Shown piece after piece: positions 42,001-52,697 of a DNA stretch of 64,000 bases. The DNA comes from Liopterus haemorrhoidalis. Taxonomy: Eukaryota; Arthropoda; Insecta; Coleoptera; Dytiscidae. Each line of letters begins with the position of its first letter. Position 1 is the first letter of the stretch. The DNA is taken from positions 63,869,379-63,933,378 of the forward strand of contig OZ020615.1 of the NCBI GenBank assembly GCA_963971575.1. Direction: 5' to 3'. Made by a program: the position numbers and the translations under genes. The notes beneath the pieces were generated by a model, which was given only the letters and a program-made list of their open reading frames with translations, was not told the origin of the DNA and searched no databases.

Positions 42001-42161
42001 AGTTATTATGGGCTATATACATTAGCGGCTGGTGGGTAAAATATTTGGGGGGATCTTTTTGATCAATATATTGTGTCCAGCCTTAGGCCCGCGGGCCGAA
42101 TCTGGCCCAACAATAACTTTCAAACGGCTCGCATGAAATTTCTACCCCAAGTACGCTTGTA
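42001..42161 (+). mobile_element. Left end of a hAT-like MITE
   Basis: CAGCCTTAGGCCCGCGGGCC at 42078 resembles hAT termini with GCGGGCC cores. MITE R begins 83 bp downstream, and no right end was identified. Confidence 0.4.
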
Positions 42162-42509
42162 AAGTCCTTTTACCATAACTATGAAATGACGTCACAGTTG
42201 AAAAACTAACCTTGTTGCCAATTCGTAAACTGTCAAAAAAGTTAGATTAGGTTAAAAAGAGATGAAAATTACATATTTTGTGTCTCTTTCTATCCCACAG
42301 AAATTAAAGTGAGCTCGAAACAATAATGGGTGTGGCCTTAACAACGATTGAACAATCCAATTTCAAACTGGCAACATTGAAAAAAATGTACTAACATTAA
42401 ATAAATAAATGTACTGAGTTATGGTTTGATGTTGATTAAAACATTTCATAACGTTGGTACTTAAATTAACCAAGTGTGACGTCATCTCATAGTTATCGTA
42501 AACCGACTT
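42162..42509. mobile_element. MITE R, TA target, ~35-bp TIR
   Basis: Ends AAGTCCTTTTACCATAACT and the complement of AAGTCGGTTTACGATAACT continue into ATGA-ATGACGTCACA on both sides. TA flanks each (42160-42161 and 42510-42511). 348 bp, non-coding, Tc1/mariner-type target. Confidence 0.85.
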
Positions 42510-42622
42510 TAAATCTGTAGATGGAATTTTTCTTGCATTTTATTGATACCTCATAAGAATAATTAATTTTCTTTCCTCATTTTTGATATTTTATATAACA
42601 GTACTTAAATACATACATATCA

Positions 42623-43471
42623 GATCGTTAAGGATGAAATTTGTAGTTAATAATATTGACAACTTTAACAGCTTATTATTTGACATTGGCTTAATATTTT
42701 ACCGTTCTGTTTTTTTTTTTTTTTTTGTTAAATTACACATTTCTCCTGTTTAAAGAAATTATTGTATGCTCTAAAAAATATCAAAAACTTTTTTAAAAAA
42801 TTAGTTTTGTTGAAAATGGAACGGTCGGAAATTCGCACTATTATGAAGTATGAGTTCTTATGAGAACTACGGCATCGCAGACCGCGCGAAACATTACTAG
42901 TGTATTTGGCTCTAGTGTTACTACGCAGCAGACAATATCAAATTGGTTTGCCAAATTTCGTACAGGTAACTTAAAAACCAAACAAAAAAAAAACAGGCTC
43001 ATCGATTATAGCAGAAATATACTGTAACCAACTGGACGAAATGATGCAAAAACTTAAAGAAAAACTGCGTAGATTTGTCAACAGATGGACTCCTGTCTTA
43101 TTGCATGATAACGCTAGACCACAAACTGCACAAATGACTGTGGCAAAACTACAGGAATTGGAGTTGGAACTTCTTCATCATCCTCCATACTCACCAGACC
43201 TAGCCCCCACTGACTACCACTTCTCCCGCAATTTGGACAACTTTTTAATAGGAAAACAATTTAATTCCGACAATGCTGTAAAACTGGCCTTCCAGGAATT
43301 CATTGTCTCTCGTCCACTAGGGTTTTATACTACCGGCCTGAACAACCTGCCGCTTAAATGACAAAAGTGTATAGACAATATGGATGCATACTTTGATGAA
43401 TAAAATAATTCCTTATATTTGTAAATTACCAACCAACTTTTCCTTTTTTTCTACAAATTTCATCCTTAACC
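42623..43471 (+). mobile_element. irritans-type mariner, internally deleted, copy K2
   Basis: Ends GATCGTTAAGGATGAAATTT and CTACAAATTTCATCCTTAACC; TA follows at 43472-43473. At 849 bp it is ~450 bp shorter than a complete mariner. The deletion joins the helix-turn-helix region to the second half of the catalytic domain. K3 has the same junction. Confidence 0.85.
42816..43403 (+). pseudogene. mariner transposase, internally deleted (K2)
   Basis: Starts MERSEIRTIMKYEF; after a frame change the helix-turn-helix reads SVTTQQTISNWFAKFRTGNL. After the deletion comes LKEKLRRFVNRWTPVLLHDN, RPQTAQMTVAKLQELELELL, HHPPYSPDLAPTDYHFSRNL and AFQEFIVSRPLGFYTTGLNN. The second and third catalytic Asp (LLHDN and APTDYH) remain; the domain with the first Asp is gone. 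The normal LKWQKCID reads LK-stop-QKCID, a single TGG to TGA change. Confidence 0.85.
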
Positions 43472-43979
43472 TAATACATACACCAGTAAATATTTAACGG
43501 GAAACTAAAAAATCTCATGTTTTATCAGATTTGTTAATATCAAAGAGTAATATTCAAATTCTCACTGCAATAAATTTTTTAAGCGGTTAATAGCGCGAAA
43601 AAATCGTTTAAATTTTAAAATTTTCATGGTAATTTTTTGAATAAATTTAAAGTTAATTACATGGTACTAATTATATAATTAATTAATGCACATTCAGAGC
43701 TTAATGTGTGAGAGGTCTTAAAAATATAAAGATGCATCCAACAGAGGAGTACAGATTTAATCTGGACTTTATTAAAGATTCTCTTTACGATGACATACGT
43801 ACGTTTGATGACAGCTATCTGGAATTGTAACATTTAATAGTTGAGTATAGAGATTTGCAGCTAAGCACCCTACCATCTGGTGAGCGTTTCATGAACTTGT
43901 GTACATCAGATAACATTTCGTTTTGTGTATTGGTTTTGTATGAAGTTTGTTTTTAAAGTTTTATTATAATCATTGAAAA
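43472..43979. other. Unassigned, with a 32-codon frame
   Basis: A frame at 43732-43830 reads MHPTEEYRFNLDFIKDSLYD and stops after 12 more codons. It could be a first exon of a transposon gene, but nothing supports expression. Confidence 0.35.
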
Positions 43980-44210
43980 ATGTATAATACATATTGTTGT
44001 GTGCCTATGTGCAATTCATTGAAAAGAAGAAACCCGGAAATATCGTTTCATTTGTTTCCACTAATATCAGACACCGTACGGTTCGAAACAAAATTGGGAA
44101 AGCAAGAGGTTAGGAATCAACGCGATGTTTAGATAAACAATTTAAAAATTGGAAAAAAAGTGAGCCCTTATATCAAAGTTTGCTCATTACATTTTAATGA
44201 TAGTGACCAC
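43980..44210 (+). pseudogene. THAP zinc-finger domain fragment
   Basis: The frame reads MYNTYCCVPMCNSLKRRNPE, ISFHLFPL, a stop at ~44132, then INNLKIGKKVSPYIKVCSLH and FNDSD. Cys-x3-Cys at the start and Cys-x2-His-Phe about 58 residues later match the C2CH zinc site of THAP domains, and FHLFP fits the conserved hydrophobic segment. The central Trp is not visible. THAP domains bind DNA in P-element transposases and derived host proteins; a P-like transposon origin is more likely here. The CAG at ~44339 could be a 3' splice site, but this is unproved. Confidence 0.7.
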
Positions 44211-45204
44211 AAAAAATATTTTCAATTTTGTATTTATTATCGCATATCTTGAAAATTCCTGTTATTGTGTGTGGGTTTGTAATGCACAAGTCTCTAGGCA
44301 TAATGCATAAATCTTTATGAACTCTCTGTTTTTTTCAGTGACTCCACACAATATTATATGCCCAGCATTGTAAATTTCTACCCCTTGGTAAACAACACGG
44401 GAATTATTATTTCCCCCAATATAGTTAAAATAATCGACAATGGAAAACCGCCATAACTTAAAACCAGATCACAAAATGTAGTATTTTAGATGTTTACAAG
44501 TGTTGTCACTTCACAAAATCAGAAAATCCCAAATAATTATTTATTTTTTGTCGTTTTTTGATACACTTTTCGCTATTATTTTCTAGTAAATGTCAAGTGG
44601 TATCTGATTTAGAATGGTTTCAAAAAAATCCGCGTGGCGCTACGATCTTAAAATTTTTCCCCTATATATATTTAGTATGCTTTATATTAGTGCGTATTTT
44701 GACCACGGTACAGCGCTAGTTGTTCCATCCCTTTTTCATGTTGAACTCGGACAAAACAGATAATTAATACTGCAAATCAGTAACATAATTACAGAGTAGT
44801 CAAGTGTCAGTTTCAATATAATCACTATATTATCACTAGTGAGTGCTCTATTCCCTGCCTGCTGAAATTAGATATTACCACTGCACACTGCACACTCCAC
44901 ACTGCACGCTGGACCTCCATATTCATCCAAATTATCTACATATGTAAATCAGGTAGAAACATTTCAAAATTTCTGTTAAACATAATTTATTAATTGATGT
45001 TTTATTGCAAGGAATGGGAGGTAGATACGGGATGTGAATTAAGTTCAATTCACAGTTTTAAAATTAGTAGACTACGCGTTGTCGATTGTTGATTGTAAAT
45101 AGTTTTCCAAACAATAGTGCGTACCAAATTAGTTTTGAAAATCGCAATAAAATAATAAAAGTTAGGGAAGTCATAAAATTACAATAGAAGTGATATAACT
45201 AGGC
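44211..45204. other. Unassigned AT-rich sequence
   Basis: No clear motif. ~44880-44915 holds CTGCACACTGCACACTCCAC-like short repeats. Confidence 0.4.
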
Positions 45205-45303
45205 CAGGGGTCGGCAACCTTTCAGTGACAAAGAGCCAAATCTATATTGAAAACAAAAACAATAACATGGAAGAGCCGCTAAAAAATATATGCTATATGT
45301 AAG
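45205..45303 (+). mobile_element. Terminus of a hAT element (N)
   Basis: CAGGGGTCGGCAACCTTTC is a standard hAT end. The C-terminal end of a hAT transposase on the minus strand lies ~1 kb to the right, past an inserted B copy, as expected for the 3' end of an autonomous element. The other terminus was not found. Confidence 0.65.
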
Positions 45304-46147
45304 AAAAAAATTGATGTGAAGTGTGAATATTCACACATTTCAGGGTTTCGCAGGTATATAATTAGTGAAGGCGGTATGCTGAGTGTGTAGGACAAATTTT
45401 ACTTTGTAGTAATCACGGCAAAATGAACGATATTTTTAAAATAATTTATCGTCTGTTAATCATATAATAAGACTGGTTATTAAATTTACGCTCTTAAAAA
45501 TTAAATACAACATTTGTCAAAATATAACTAGAATTTTGACAAAATAATTTCAACATAATAAAAATGCAAAAAAAAACAGAAAAAATAAAATTCACTCCGT
45601 ACTCGAACTCGAAACCCTTCGTTAAAAGATTACGACACCAGTGCTCTAGCCCGTTGCGCTATAGCACGCCTTGCATGTGAGTGTCTTACATTGGTATAAC
45701 TTTTGTACTTTGTGAACCAAAAACCACAAAAAATGCGTTATTTTCTGAAAACATAATCTGATCAAAAATTCCTGTTGTACTATTTCGGTTCACACCAATA
45801 TACATTACTTAGAATTTTTTTAGATTTTTAGTTTAAACCATCTGGGCTACAGGGTGTGGGACAAATTTTTTTTTGCACAATATTGGCAAAAATCGCCTCA
45901 AAATAATTTATTTTGCAAAAATAAAAATTTGATCGTTAATCCACGTACTAAGGGCTTTCATTTGATACCCTACTCAGAATTTAAAAAAAATATTTTTGTT
46001 TTCGATGAGCACATATTTGTTTATATTTTTAGGGGGGTATGTTTTTTAGATGTTTTAGTATTTTTCCTATGTGCGGGTCAAAGAGTTGTATAAGCATGCC
46101 AAATTTCAACTCTCTAGGTTTAGCCGTTTGGCTACAATTTTTACCGA

Positions 46148-46181
<34 letters not shown>

Positions 46182-46233
46182 GACAAAATGACGGTATAAG
46201 GGTTTTTTGGTCATACCTACAAAACCCTAAAAA
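45304..46233 (-). mobile_element. Family B repeat, copy B7, full length
   Basis: Minus-strand copy from GTGTGAATATTCACAC to TTTTAGGGTTTTGTAGG, with a short (GTCT)n at ~46150-46175 and a threonine-type tRNA-like cassette at 45600-45670. Inserted within hAT element N. Confidence 0.82.
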
Positions 46234-46333
46234 CGTAAAAATTGTTATTAATATATAATGTATAAATAAATTAATATGGACTTATACATTTAGTTTGTGA
46301 TACCTATTGCACTTGCCAGTATATTACAATATA

Positions 46334-46989
46334 ATAATTTTTTTACTGGGAAGATTGCTACTTGCATCCTGTTCGATAAGACTTCAATATTTGGTAAATA
46401 TTCAGTAATCTTTAACTTAAGGCAGCACTCAAGTTTCAGGTCAGTAAGATTACTTCTTAACTGACTATTAATTTCATATGTGAAAAAACTTGCTCACAGT
46501 AATGTGTGGATCCGAAAATTGTCAGTAGTCCAAAAGCATAATTTTTTAAATGATTCAATTATTCTGGAAGACGATTCCAAGCTTCAACAACTTTATCTAC
46601 ATCTTGAAGACTGCGAATTTCGGTCCACTTATGCTGGATAAAATGAACTTTTCTGTTTCTAAACTTTCCAGTTCAGAATTAAGTTTTAAGAATATATTAT
46701 TCCATAAATCTTTGGATTTCAAATCTAATAATTGAAATTCAAATTGTACCTGATTAATCAATGGGAATGGTGATAAATGTAATTGCTGCATATCTGCTTC
46801 AATTGGTTTTGTCAAAAGAGCTAGAGTAGCTTTATATTTTCTAAACTCTTTATATCTTTCTCCAAAAGCTTCTTGCATGTTAACAATAGTTTGTGCAAAA
46901 AAAATTGCATTAATAACGTTGTTATTGTCCTTATGTTTTTGAAAATTAATAAAATGTAAAAAAATTTCTGCACGTATATCATTCATCAG
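46334..46989 (-). pseudogene. hAT transposase C-terminal part (GTF2IRD2-like)
   Basis: The 129-codon frame (46986-46597) includes MQEAFGERYKEFRKYKATLA, LLTKPIEADMQQLHLSPFPL and VQFEFQLLDLKSKDLWNNIF. These match hAT proteins of the GTF2IRD2/ZBED5-type group (LLxxPLxxDxxxxxxxFPxxELxxLxSSDLWxxKF). Downstream, in broken frames, come FGSTHYCEQVFSHMK, LRSNLTDLKLECCLKL and ITEYLPNIEVLSNRMQ, the dimerisation domain. The conserved ExxFSxMK is kept, but frame breaks make it non-functional. Confidence 0.85.
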
Positions 46990-47407
46990 AAATTACTTCT
47001 TAACTTTACTGATTACCTACTTTTATCCACAAAGCATAGTCTATAGTCGACTAATTTAATAGCTGTGAATGCAGCTGTATATATATTTGTGAAATGTAGT
47101 TTTAGTTGTTTTGTTAAAATGATGATTAAACGCCAAATTGTCTGGTTCTGTGGCTAATATAAGCGAAGGTCAGATATGTTTACTAAAATATATTATCATA
47201 ATTTGTTTATGATATCATCAGATTTTGGGTCGAAACCAAGCACTTGGAAACGAACAGTCAACTATTGACTTTTGCCATATGGCGAATAGATAAACTCTTT
47301 GTTTATTACTAAACATCACATGTTTAAACTTTTGCTTTTGTTTCAATTAATTTATACTAACAAAATGAACTTTAAATGATTTCCAGTACTACCAGAAAGA
47401 ATAACTC
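46990..47407. other. Unassigned, probably remaining hAT element N
   Basis: No readable frame continues. GCTGTGAATGCAGCT at ~47061 also occurs at the right end of the foldback MITE at 8242-8456 and may be a relic of it. Confidence 0.4.
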
Positions 47408-47460
47408 TTTAGGGTTTTGTAGGTATGACCAAAAAACCCTTATACCGTCATTTTGTCGTC

Positions 47461-47491
<31 letters not shown>

Positions 47492-48417
47492 GCTTGTCTG
47501 TCTGTCTGTTCGGTAAAAATTGTAGCCAAACGGCTAAACCTAGAGAGTTGAAATTTAGCATGCTTATACAACTCTTTGACCCGCACATAGGAAAAGTACT
47601 AAAACATCTAAAAAAACATATCCCCCTAAAAATATAAACAAATATGTGCTCATCGAAAAAAAATATTTTTTTAAAATTCTGAGTAGGGTATCAAATGAAA
47701 GCCCTTAGTACGTGGATTAACGATCAAAATTTTATTTTTGCGAAATAAATTATTTTGAAGCGATTTTTGCCGAAATTGTGCAAAAAATTTGTTGTATCAC
47801 ACCCTGTAGCCCACATGGTTTAAACTAAAAATCTGAAAAAATTCTAAGTAATGTACATTTCTGTGAACCGGAATAGTACAACCATGTTAACCATGTAAAA
47901 TATTTAATAACTTATATAACATAGTAAACCAGCATACTTTGATAGTTTAATTGTTAGTATCGCGTTATAATTTGCAAACTAAGGTTCGCTCCGGTCTCGA
48001 GACAATTCTATTTTTTCTGTTCTTTTTTGCATTTTTATTTTGTTTAAATTATTTTTTCAAAATTCTAGTTATATTTGGGCAAATATTGCATCTAATTTTT
48101 AAAAGCGTAAATTTAATAACCAGTGGAAATTGTTGAAATTGAATACACGAAATCAGAGGGGCGAGTTACGACTTAAAATAATCAATGGAAGCCACAGGCG
48201 CAATTTTCAAAATCTTAATGAACATTGTATTTAAAAAAAAAAAAAATACTGCACATATTTAGAAACTTAAATAATGGTATTAGGCATTCGAATTAAAATT
48301 AACAAAAAAAATATTTTAACATAAAATTTGTTTTGGCATCCCAAATAATCATCATTCACTTACTAAATACCTGCGAAACCCTGAAATGTGTGAAAATTCA
48401 CACTTCACATCAATTTT
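47408..48417 (+). mobile_element. Family B repeat, copy B8, full length
   Basis: 5' TTTAGGGTTTTGTAGGTATG, (GTCT)n at ~47462-47512, body, tRNA-like segment at ~47935-48003 (TAGTTTAATTGTTAGTATC ... AGGTTCGCTCC), inverted ATACCTGCGAAACCCT and hairpin GTGTGAAAATTCACAC. Confidence 0.82.
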
Positions 48418-49236
48418 TTCTGGATGATGAAAAACTTTAAACTTATGCTGGACATATCTGCTAGCACTTCTTAAATAAGTAAGATTGCTAAGACGGTATA
48501 TTTTTCATTTTTTTGTGATCTTTTAGTAAATTTTCTCGCCTAACGGTATCTTTTTGAAATAGACAGGAATTTCAAACAAAAAATTCTGAGAAAGCCATTT
48601 GTAAAGACTACTAATAATAGCTGGGATTTGGGGTTGTTTGCGGCCTTGAGGGTTAAAAGAGCCTCAACACTGTACGCTGCTTGAAAGGAAGAAATGTTAG
48701 CACACAACCAGTAACAACTGTCAACAACATGTACATAACTACTAAAATTATGACCCAACTTTATTACCATCCTAAATTTTAAAATAAACTTTTATTTTCT
48801 GTCAATCACTGGCTCTCACAAAAATTTAGGATGTACAGATGACTTGCATATTTTTTCACATAATGCTGTGTTCAAAACCTCGTAATTAGGAATTAGAATT
48901 AGTACTTAGAATGAACGTAAATGATTGTTATACGTAACTGTTCGTTATCATTCACAACCTTCAAAATTAATACTTATAAATTAAAATTAGAAGTTGGTAG
49001 ACTCCAAACCCTTACGCATTTTACTTTGAAAAGTTTATTTGTGAGGTTTCTCTAAACTAATTACTTGTTTTTCCAAAATCTTCTTTTTTAAATATTGTAT
49101 TCGAAAGTAACAATTATACAACAAACTAACCTCAACGTAAACAAAAGACAACGCAATAGAAGAGACCGAGAGAAAACCAGTTGGCGCACGTGCTTGTTGA
49201 AAAACCTGGATAGCAAGACAGAGGAACTGAATCATG
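48418..49236. other. Unassigned AT-rich sequence
   Basis: A 76-codon minus-strand frame (48540-48770) has no recognised homology. Confidence 0.4.
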
Positions 49237-49558
49237 TTCCATTTGCCTAGTCCTTAAAAGCTAGTTTTTTTTTTCATACTAACACACACAAATGACTTAG
49301 TTTTGAATGCAAAAACTTTAATTTTCCAAGTCGTTAATATTAATTCTAGTTTGATCAGGGGCGGACTTTGACCTAAGTAGACTAGGTAACTGCCTAGGGC
49401 CCGTATTTTTTTGGGGCCCATAAGATGGTTTTATTATATATTTTTTTCCTTTTAGTTTATGATTTCTTTAACTAGTAAGGCCTGCAATGAAAATCTTGCT
49501 TAGGGCCCTGTTTTTTCTTAGTCCGTCACTGGGTGTGATAAGACCTTAACACAACTTT
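49237..49558. mobile_element. Harbinger-like element D2, partial
   Basis: Shares AAACTTTAATTTTCCAAGT and the right end TGTGATAAGACCTTA with D1. The left terminus was not recognised. A 176-bp hAT MITE is nested near its right end. Confidence 0.6.
49356..49531. mobile_element. hAT MITE, TIR CAGGGGCGGAC/CAGTGACGGAC
   Basis: Flanks AGTTTGAT and GGTGTGAT match at 6 of 8 positions; D1 shows the original word as AGTGTGAT. GGGCCC blocks lie inside both ends. Unlike several relatives it lacks the shared minisatellite. Confidence 0.78.
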
Positions 49559-49560
49559 TT

Positions 49561-50050
49561 ACTTGCCCGACCTTAATATATAAGGGGCAAGTATTGTAAT
49601 GGCGAAAATTTTCGATGTCGAAATTTTGACTGATGACCACGTTTCATGGTCCAGGGAATCCAAAAAACCTATTTTCGAAGTGCCGTCCGTATGTGTGTCT
49701 GTGTGTGTGTCTCTGTGTGTGTGTCTGTGTGTGTGTATACACGATAACTCCAAAACGGTTTAACTTAAAGAGTTCGTTCTGGTACTAAAAGATTCTCCTA
49801 ATAATTGGGAAGGACCCTATTGTTTTTTATTAAAATCCGAAACCGGAAACGGAAGTTATTAAACTTTAAAATTTAAAAAAATTCGTAACTAGTAAACCAA
49901 GCCTTGGACAAAAATTTGTATAGGACATAATTTGATGTATTTTTGAAGATTTACCTAAATCTACTTTTAATTTTTTTTTTATTTATTTTTTTTTTTATTA
50001 TTATTTTTTTTATGGAAGGGCAAGTCTAGCGGAGGTCTCCTTTCGCCACT
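49561..50050 (+). mobile_element. Family L HINE-like repeat
   Basis: Starts ACTTGCCCGACCTTAATATA then TAAGGGGCAAGTATTGTAAT; a (GTGTCT)n tract lies at ~49689-49740; near the end GGGCAAGT is the inverted copy of the first eight bases, followed by an imperfect hairpin (GCGGAGGTCTCC then TTTCGC). ATATAAGGG, GTATTGT and GACCACG-like words align with the 5' part of family A, so A and L look distantly related. The flanks are direct repeats of each other (49443-49558 and 50052-50142). Confidence 0.65.
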
Positions 50051-50051
50051 G

Positions 50052-50142
50052 GTTTTCCTTTTAGTTTATGATTTCTTTACAGTTTACGGCCCTGTTTTTT
50101 CTTAGTCCGTCACTGGGTGTAATAAGGCCTTAACACTACTTT
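50052..50142. repeat. Duplicate of the flank left of L
   Basis: Repeats TTTTCCTTTTAGTTTATGAT through GTCCGTCACTGGGTGTAATA from 49443-49558, with a 30-bp internal gap. It therefore contains a second right half of the 49356 MITE and a second D right end. Confidence 0.75.
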
Positions 50143-50152
50143 TTTTAAAGTG

Positions 50153-50224
50153 TAGGCAGACAGACATGCAGACACATGAGTGACGGTATAAGGGTTTTTG
50201 GTTATGACTAAAAAAACCCAAAAA
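50153..50224 (-). mobile_element. Family B 5' fragment
   Basis: Complement of the B 5' end: GACAGACA, GTGACGGTATAAGGGTTTTT and a diverged AAAAACCCAAAAA end. Confidence 0.6.
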
Positions 50225-50280
50225 TCAGACATAGATACCTACAAAATGCCTACTAAATGGTTTAATATTTCACAATTTAC

Positions 50281-50328
50281 CTCTTCTATCTCATTTTCTC
50301 TTTCTCTCACTTTCACTCTCTCACTCCT

Positions 50329-50372
<44 letters not shown>

Positions 50373-50412
50373 GTCTCTCTCTCGCTCTCTATCTCGCTCT
50401 CTATCTCTCCCT
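50281..50412 (+). repeat. (TC)n-rich simple sequence
   Basis: Near-pure pyrimidine tract of TCTC and CTCT units with occasional G. Confidence 0.9.
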
Positions 50413-51214
50413 GATTTGATTAATCGTGAAATGAACAGAATCGAAGCTACTTATCATTGCTCTAAAAATTAAAGCAACTCTTTTGTTTGATACTTGTTTA
50501 ATTATGAGTGATTTTTTGAATGAGTGTTTTGGTAGCAGTTGTTAAATTAATAGTGGCGCGAGTGTGTTGTGCATGGTGTCCGGAGAAGGTGGCCACTGGC
50601 AGTCACACGGCAGGTGAGAGTGGTCCACGATCACCAGGTGACGGACGAAGGCACGAGCCAAGGTAACAGCTGCGCGCACCACCTTCCTAATCACATTTGT
50701 ATGCGATACGCAACGTCTTATGTACGTCTTGCAACTGTATCCGTAACACGACCACGACCACGACCGACCGACCGACACATTCTTAATTGTTTTCATCAAA
50801 TAAAGCCGCTAAGAAAATAATTCCAAACGCGTATATAGGGTGTAACACGAAATATCGGCCACTGATGTTTAACATGGAAAATTCCTTTTTCTTTCAAATT
50901 TAATATATCTTGTCTAGAATAGAGCTATTATTTTCTATGGCTCTTAACGTTTAAAGCAACATTGTATTGGGTACCCACTTGTTTTTCTGTTAGCACCTTG
51001 CCTGCTATAAAAAGCTGTGTTTACATCGTCTGGTGTTTATCTGTGACACCGGACGCCCCTATCGCGTAAAACGAAAAATTACTAAGAGATGACTCTTAGT
51101 TATTTGTTAAGGCATAAACATAGCAACAACCTGCTCACCCAGACATAATAACCTATATGCTGCATATTCCAGAGATTGGAAATCGGTGCTCCAATATCCA
51201 GGGATTGCAAACAT
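50413..51214. other. Unassigned, with a GC-rich island
   Basis: Bases ~50540-50790 are GC-rich, and AATAAA lies at ~50799. This could be a transcript 3' end or a relic, but no protein similarity was seen in the 83-85-codon frames on either strand. Confidence 0.4.
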
Positions 51215-51250
51215 TTGGCAAATGACCTGAAAGGACTTGAAATATTTATA
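51215..51250 (+). pseudogene. hAT (ZMYM-like) remnant, left part
   Basis: AAATGACCTGAAAGGACTTG matches 2932-2951 and encodes the DLxGLE block. The remnant is broken here by a LINE and resumes at 52431. Confidence 0.65.
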
Positions 51251-52430
51251 ATAATAATAATACTTTATTAGGTGAGATTATTACAAAATAATTTACCATT
51301 GTCAAAAAAACAACGATATGCGTTTGAAGATACATACATATATAGGTAAATACATATATCATATATATACAAAATTAAACACATATACATACATATTTGA
51401 TGTGAAACATAGACATTTGATGTGAATTCACGTACACATGGTAAGCCTCTTGGTATTATATTAATTTTTTTATGTTTTCAAATTTGAAATTCAAAAATTC
51501 AGGCATGCTGTAAAATGCATTATTAGTTAAGATTGACTTTACTTCTCTTTTGAACTTAAGGTATGGTAGACTTCTTAAGTTTTCTGGCAATTTATTAAAT
51601 AATACAATTCCCATGTAATGAGGGTCTTGTCTAGCCTTCTCTATACGCAACTTATTCAGACATAATTGATTTTTTCTCCTCGTGTCATGTGTATGTAATT
51701 CAGAGACGGTAACATATTTTGAGATGTTTGCTCTTATAAACAATAACGTATAATAAATATATGTAAATAAATAGAGGACGACAGTGCGTTCTACTATTTA
51801 CATTGTTCATAGTTCTTATCATACGCTTTTGAATAATAAATATAATGTTAGCCTGTGGACAAGCACCCCACAATGTAACACCGTATAATAAATGAGTAGC
51901 GAACATAGAATGGTAAATCATTAACAGTATCAAGTACGAAACATGGTATTTTATTTTTCTTGTGAGATATAAGATTTTTGCGAGTCTATTAGTTATAAGC
52001 TCTACATGTTTCTTGAAGTTTAAGTTCTGGTCTAGTATCACTCCCAAAAATTTTATATCTTTAACTGTATCCGGATAAGATCGAGAAGAAAATATTATTT
52101 TACCAGTTTTTTCATTATTTAGCAGTAATTTGTTGCTATCAAACCACATTTTAGCGTCTGCCATTATATCTTGAATTAATGATGTTGATCGAGGAAGACG
52201 CTGTAAAAAATTTGTATCGTCTGCATATAAAACAACTTGGTCACATTTAATATGTTTGTCGAGATCATTTATATAGATCAGGAACAGTATGGGGCCCAAA
52301 ATTGAGCCCTGTGGAATTCCAAAGTGTATGCTTTTTACATCAGACAGCTTGTTATTCAGTTTTACAGCTTGAAATCTATTTTTCAAATAAGTTTCAAATA
52401 TGTTCAACGCAACGCCTCTAACACCATTTA
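51251..52430 (-). mobile_element. 5'-truncated LINE (CR1/Jockey group)
   Basis: Minus-strand LINE whose 3' tail is the (ATT)n tract at 51251-51268. It is inserted in the hAT remnant with GAAATATT on both sides. The 5' end is lost inside the reverse transcriptase gene. The LINE at 55700-56948 has the same kind of tail and domain. Confidence 0.85.
51456..52420 (-). pseudogene. LINE reverse transcriptase, truncated, one frameshift
   Basis: From near 52420: VRGVALNIFETYLKNRFQAV, FGIPQGSILGPILFLIYIND, VVLYADDTNFL (catalytic YADD), MWFDSNKLLLNNEKT, IKFLGVILDQNLNFKKHVEL and LLYGVTLWG. After a frame change at ~51740 come VSELHTHDTRRKNQLCLNKL and MGIVLFNKLPENL. The order is palm, thumb and C-terminal tail of CR1/Jockey-type elements. 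The same open frame continues to 52617 but there encodes the antisense of hAT sequence, so the true LINE part begins near 52420. Confidence 0.87.
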
Positions 52431-52665
52431 ACGAAATATTAAGTTTTGTGGAAATATTTCCTACTTCTACAAAACCCTTAATTACTTTGGAATACCTAAT
52501 AAACAATGAATTAATATCTTCATTTCCTAATTTTTCTATAGCCTTAATAAGTTTTTCAATTATGTCTGTAACTGTGGCATCAGGGGAAAGAAGTTTTTCA
52601 AAATTAAAATGAATCAAAAATTATCTCAGGTCGTCGATGCCACAAGAAATGCTAACTAATCTAAC
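52431..52665 (+). pseudogene. hAT (ZMYM-like) dimerisation remnant, right part
   Basis: Reads EYLINNELISSFPNFSIALI and IMSVTVASGERSFSKLK followed by a stop, then INQKLSQVVD. It corresponds to 2973-3180. A frameshift is not needed up to SFSKLK, so this copy is better preserved than the 3-kb one. Confidence 0.8.
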
Positions 52666-52697
52666 TAGTCAACGTTGGTGACGATCCAAAAGCACTA

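Noticed and set aside
51700..52617. A 305-codon frame taken as one reverse transcriptase
   Set aside because: Only the part from ~52420 downwards is LINE. The first ~65 residues are antisense translation of the hAT remnant.
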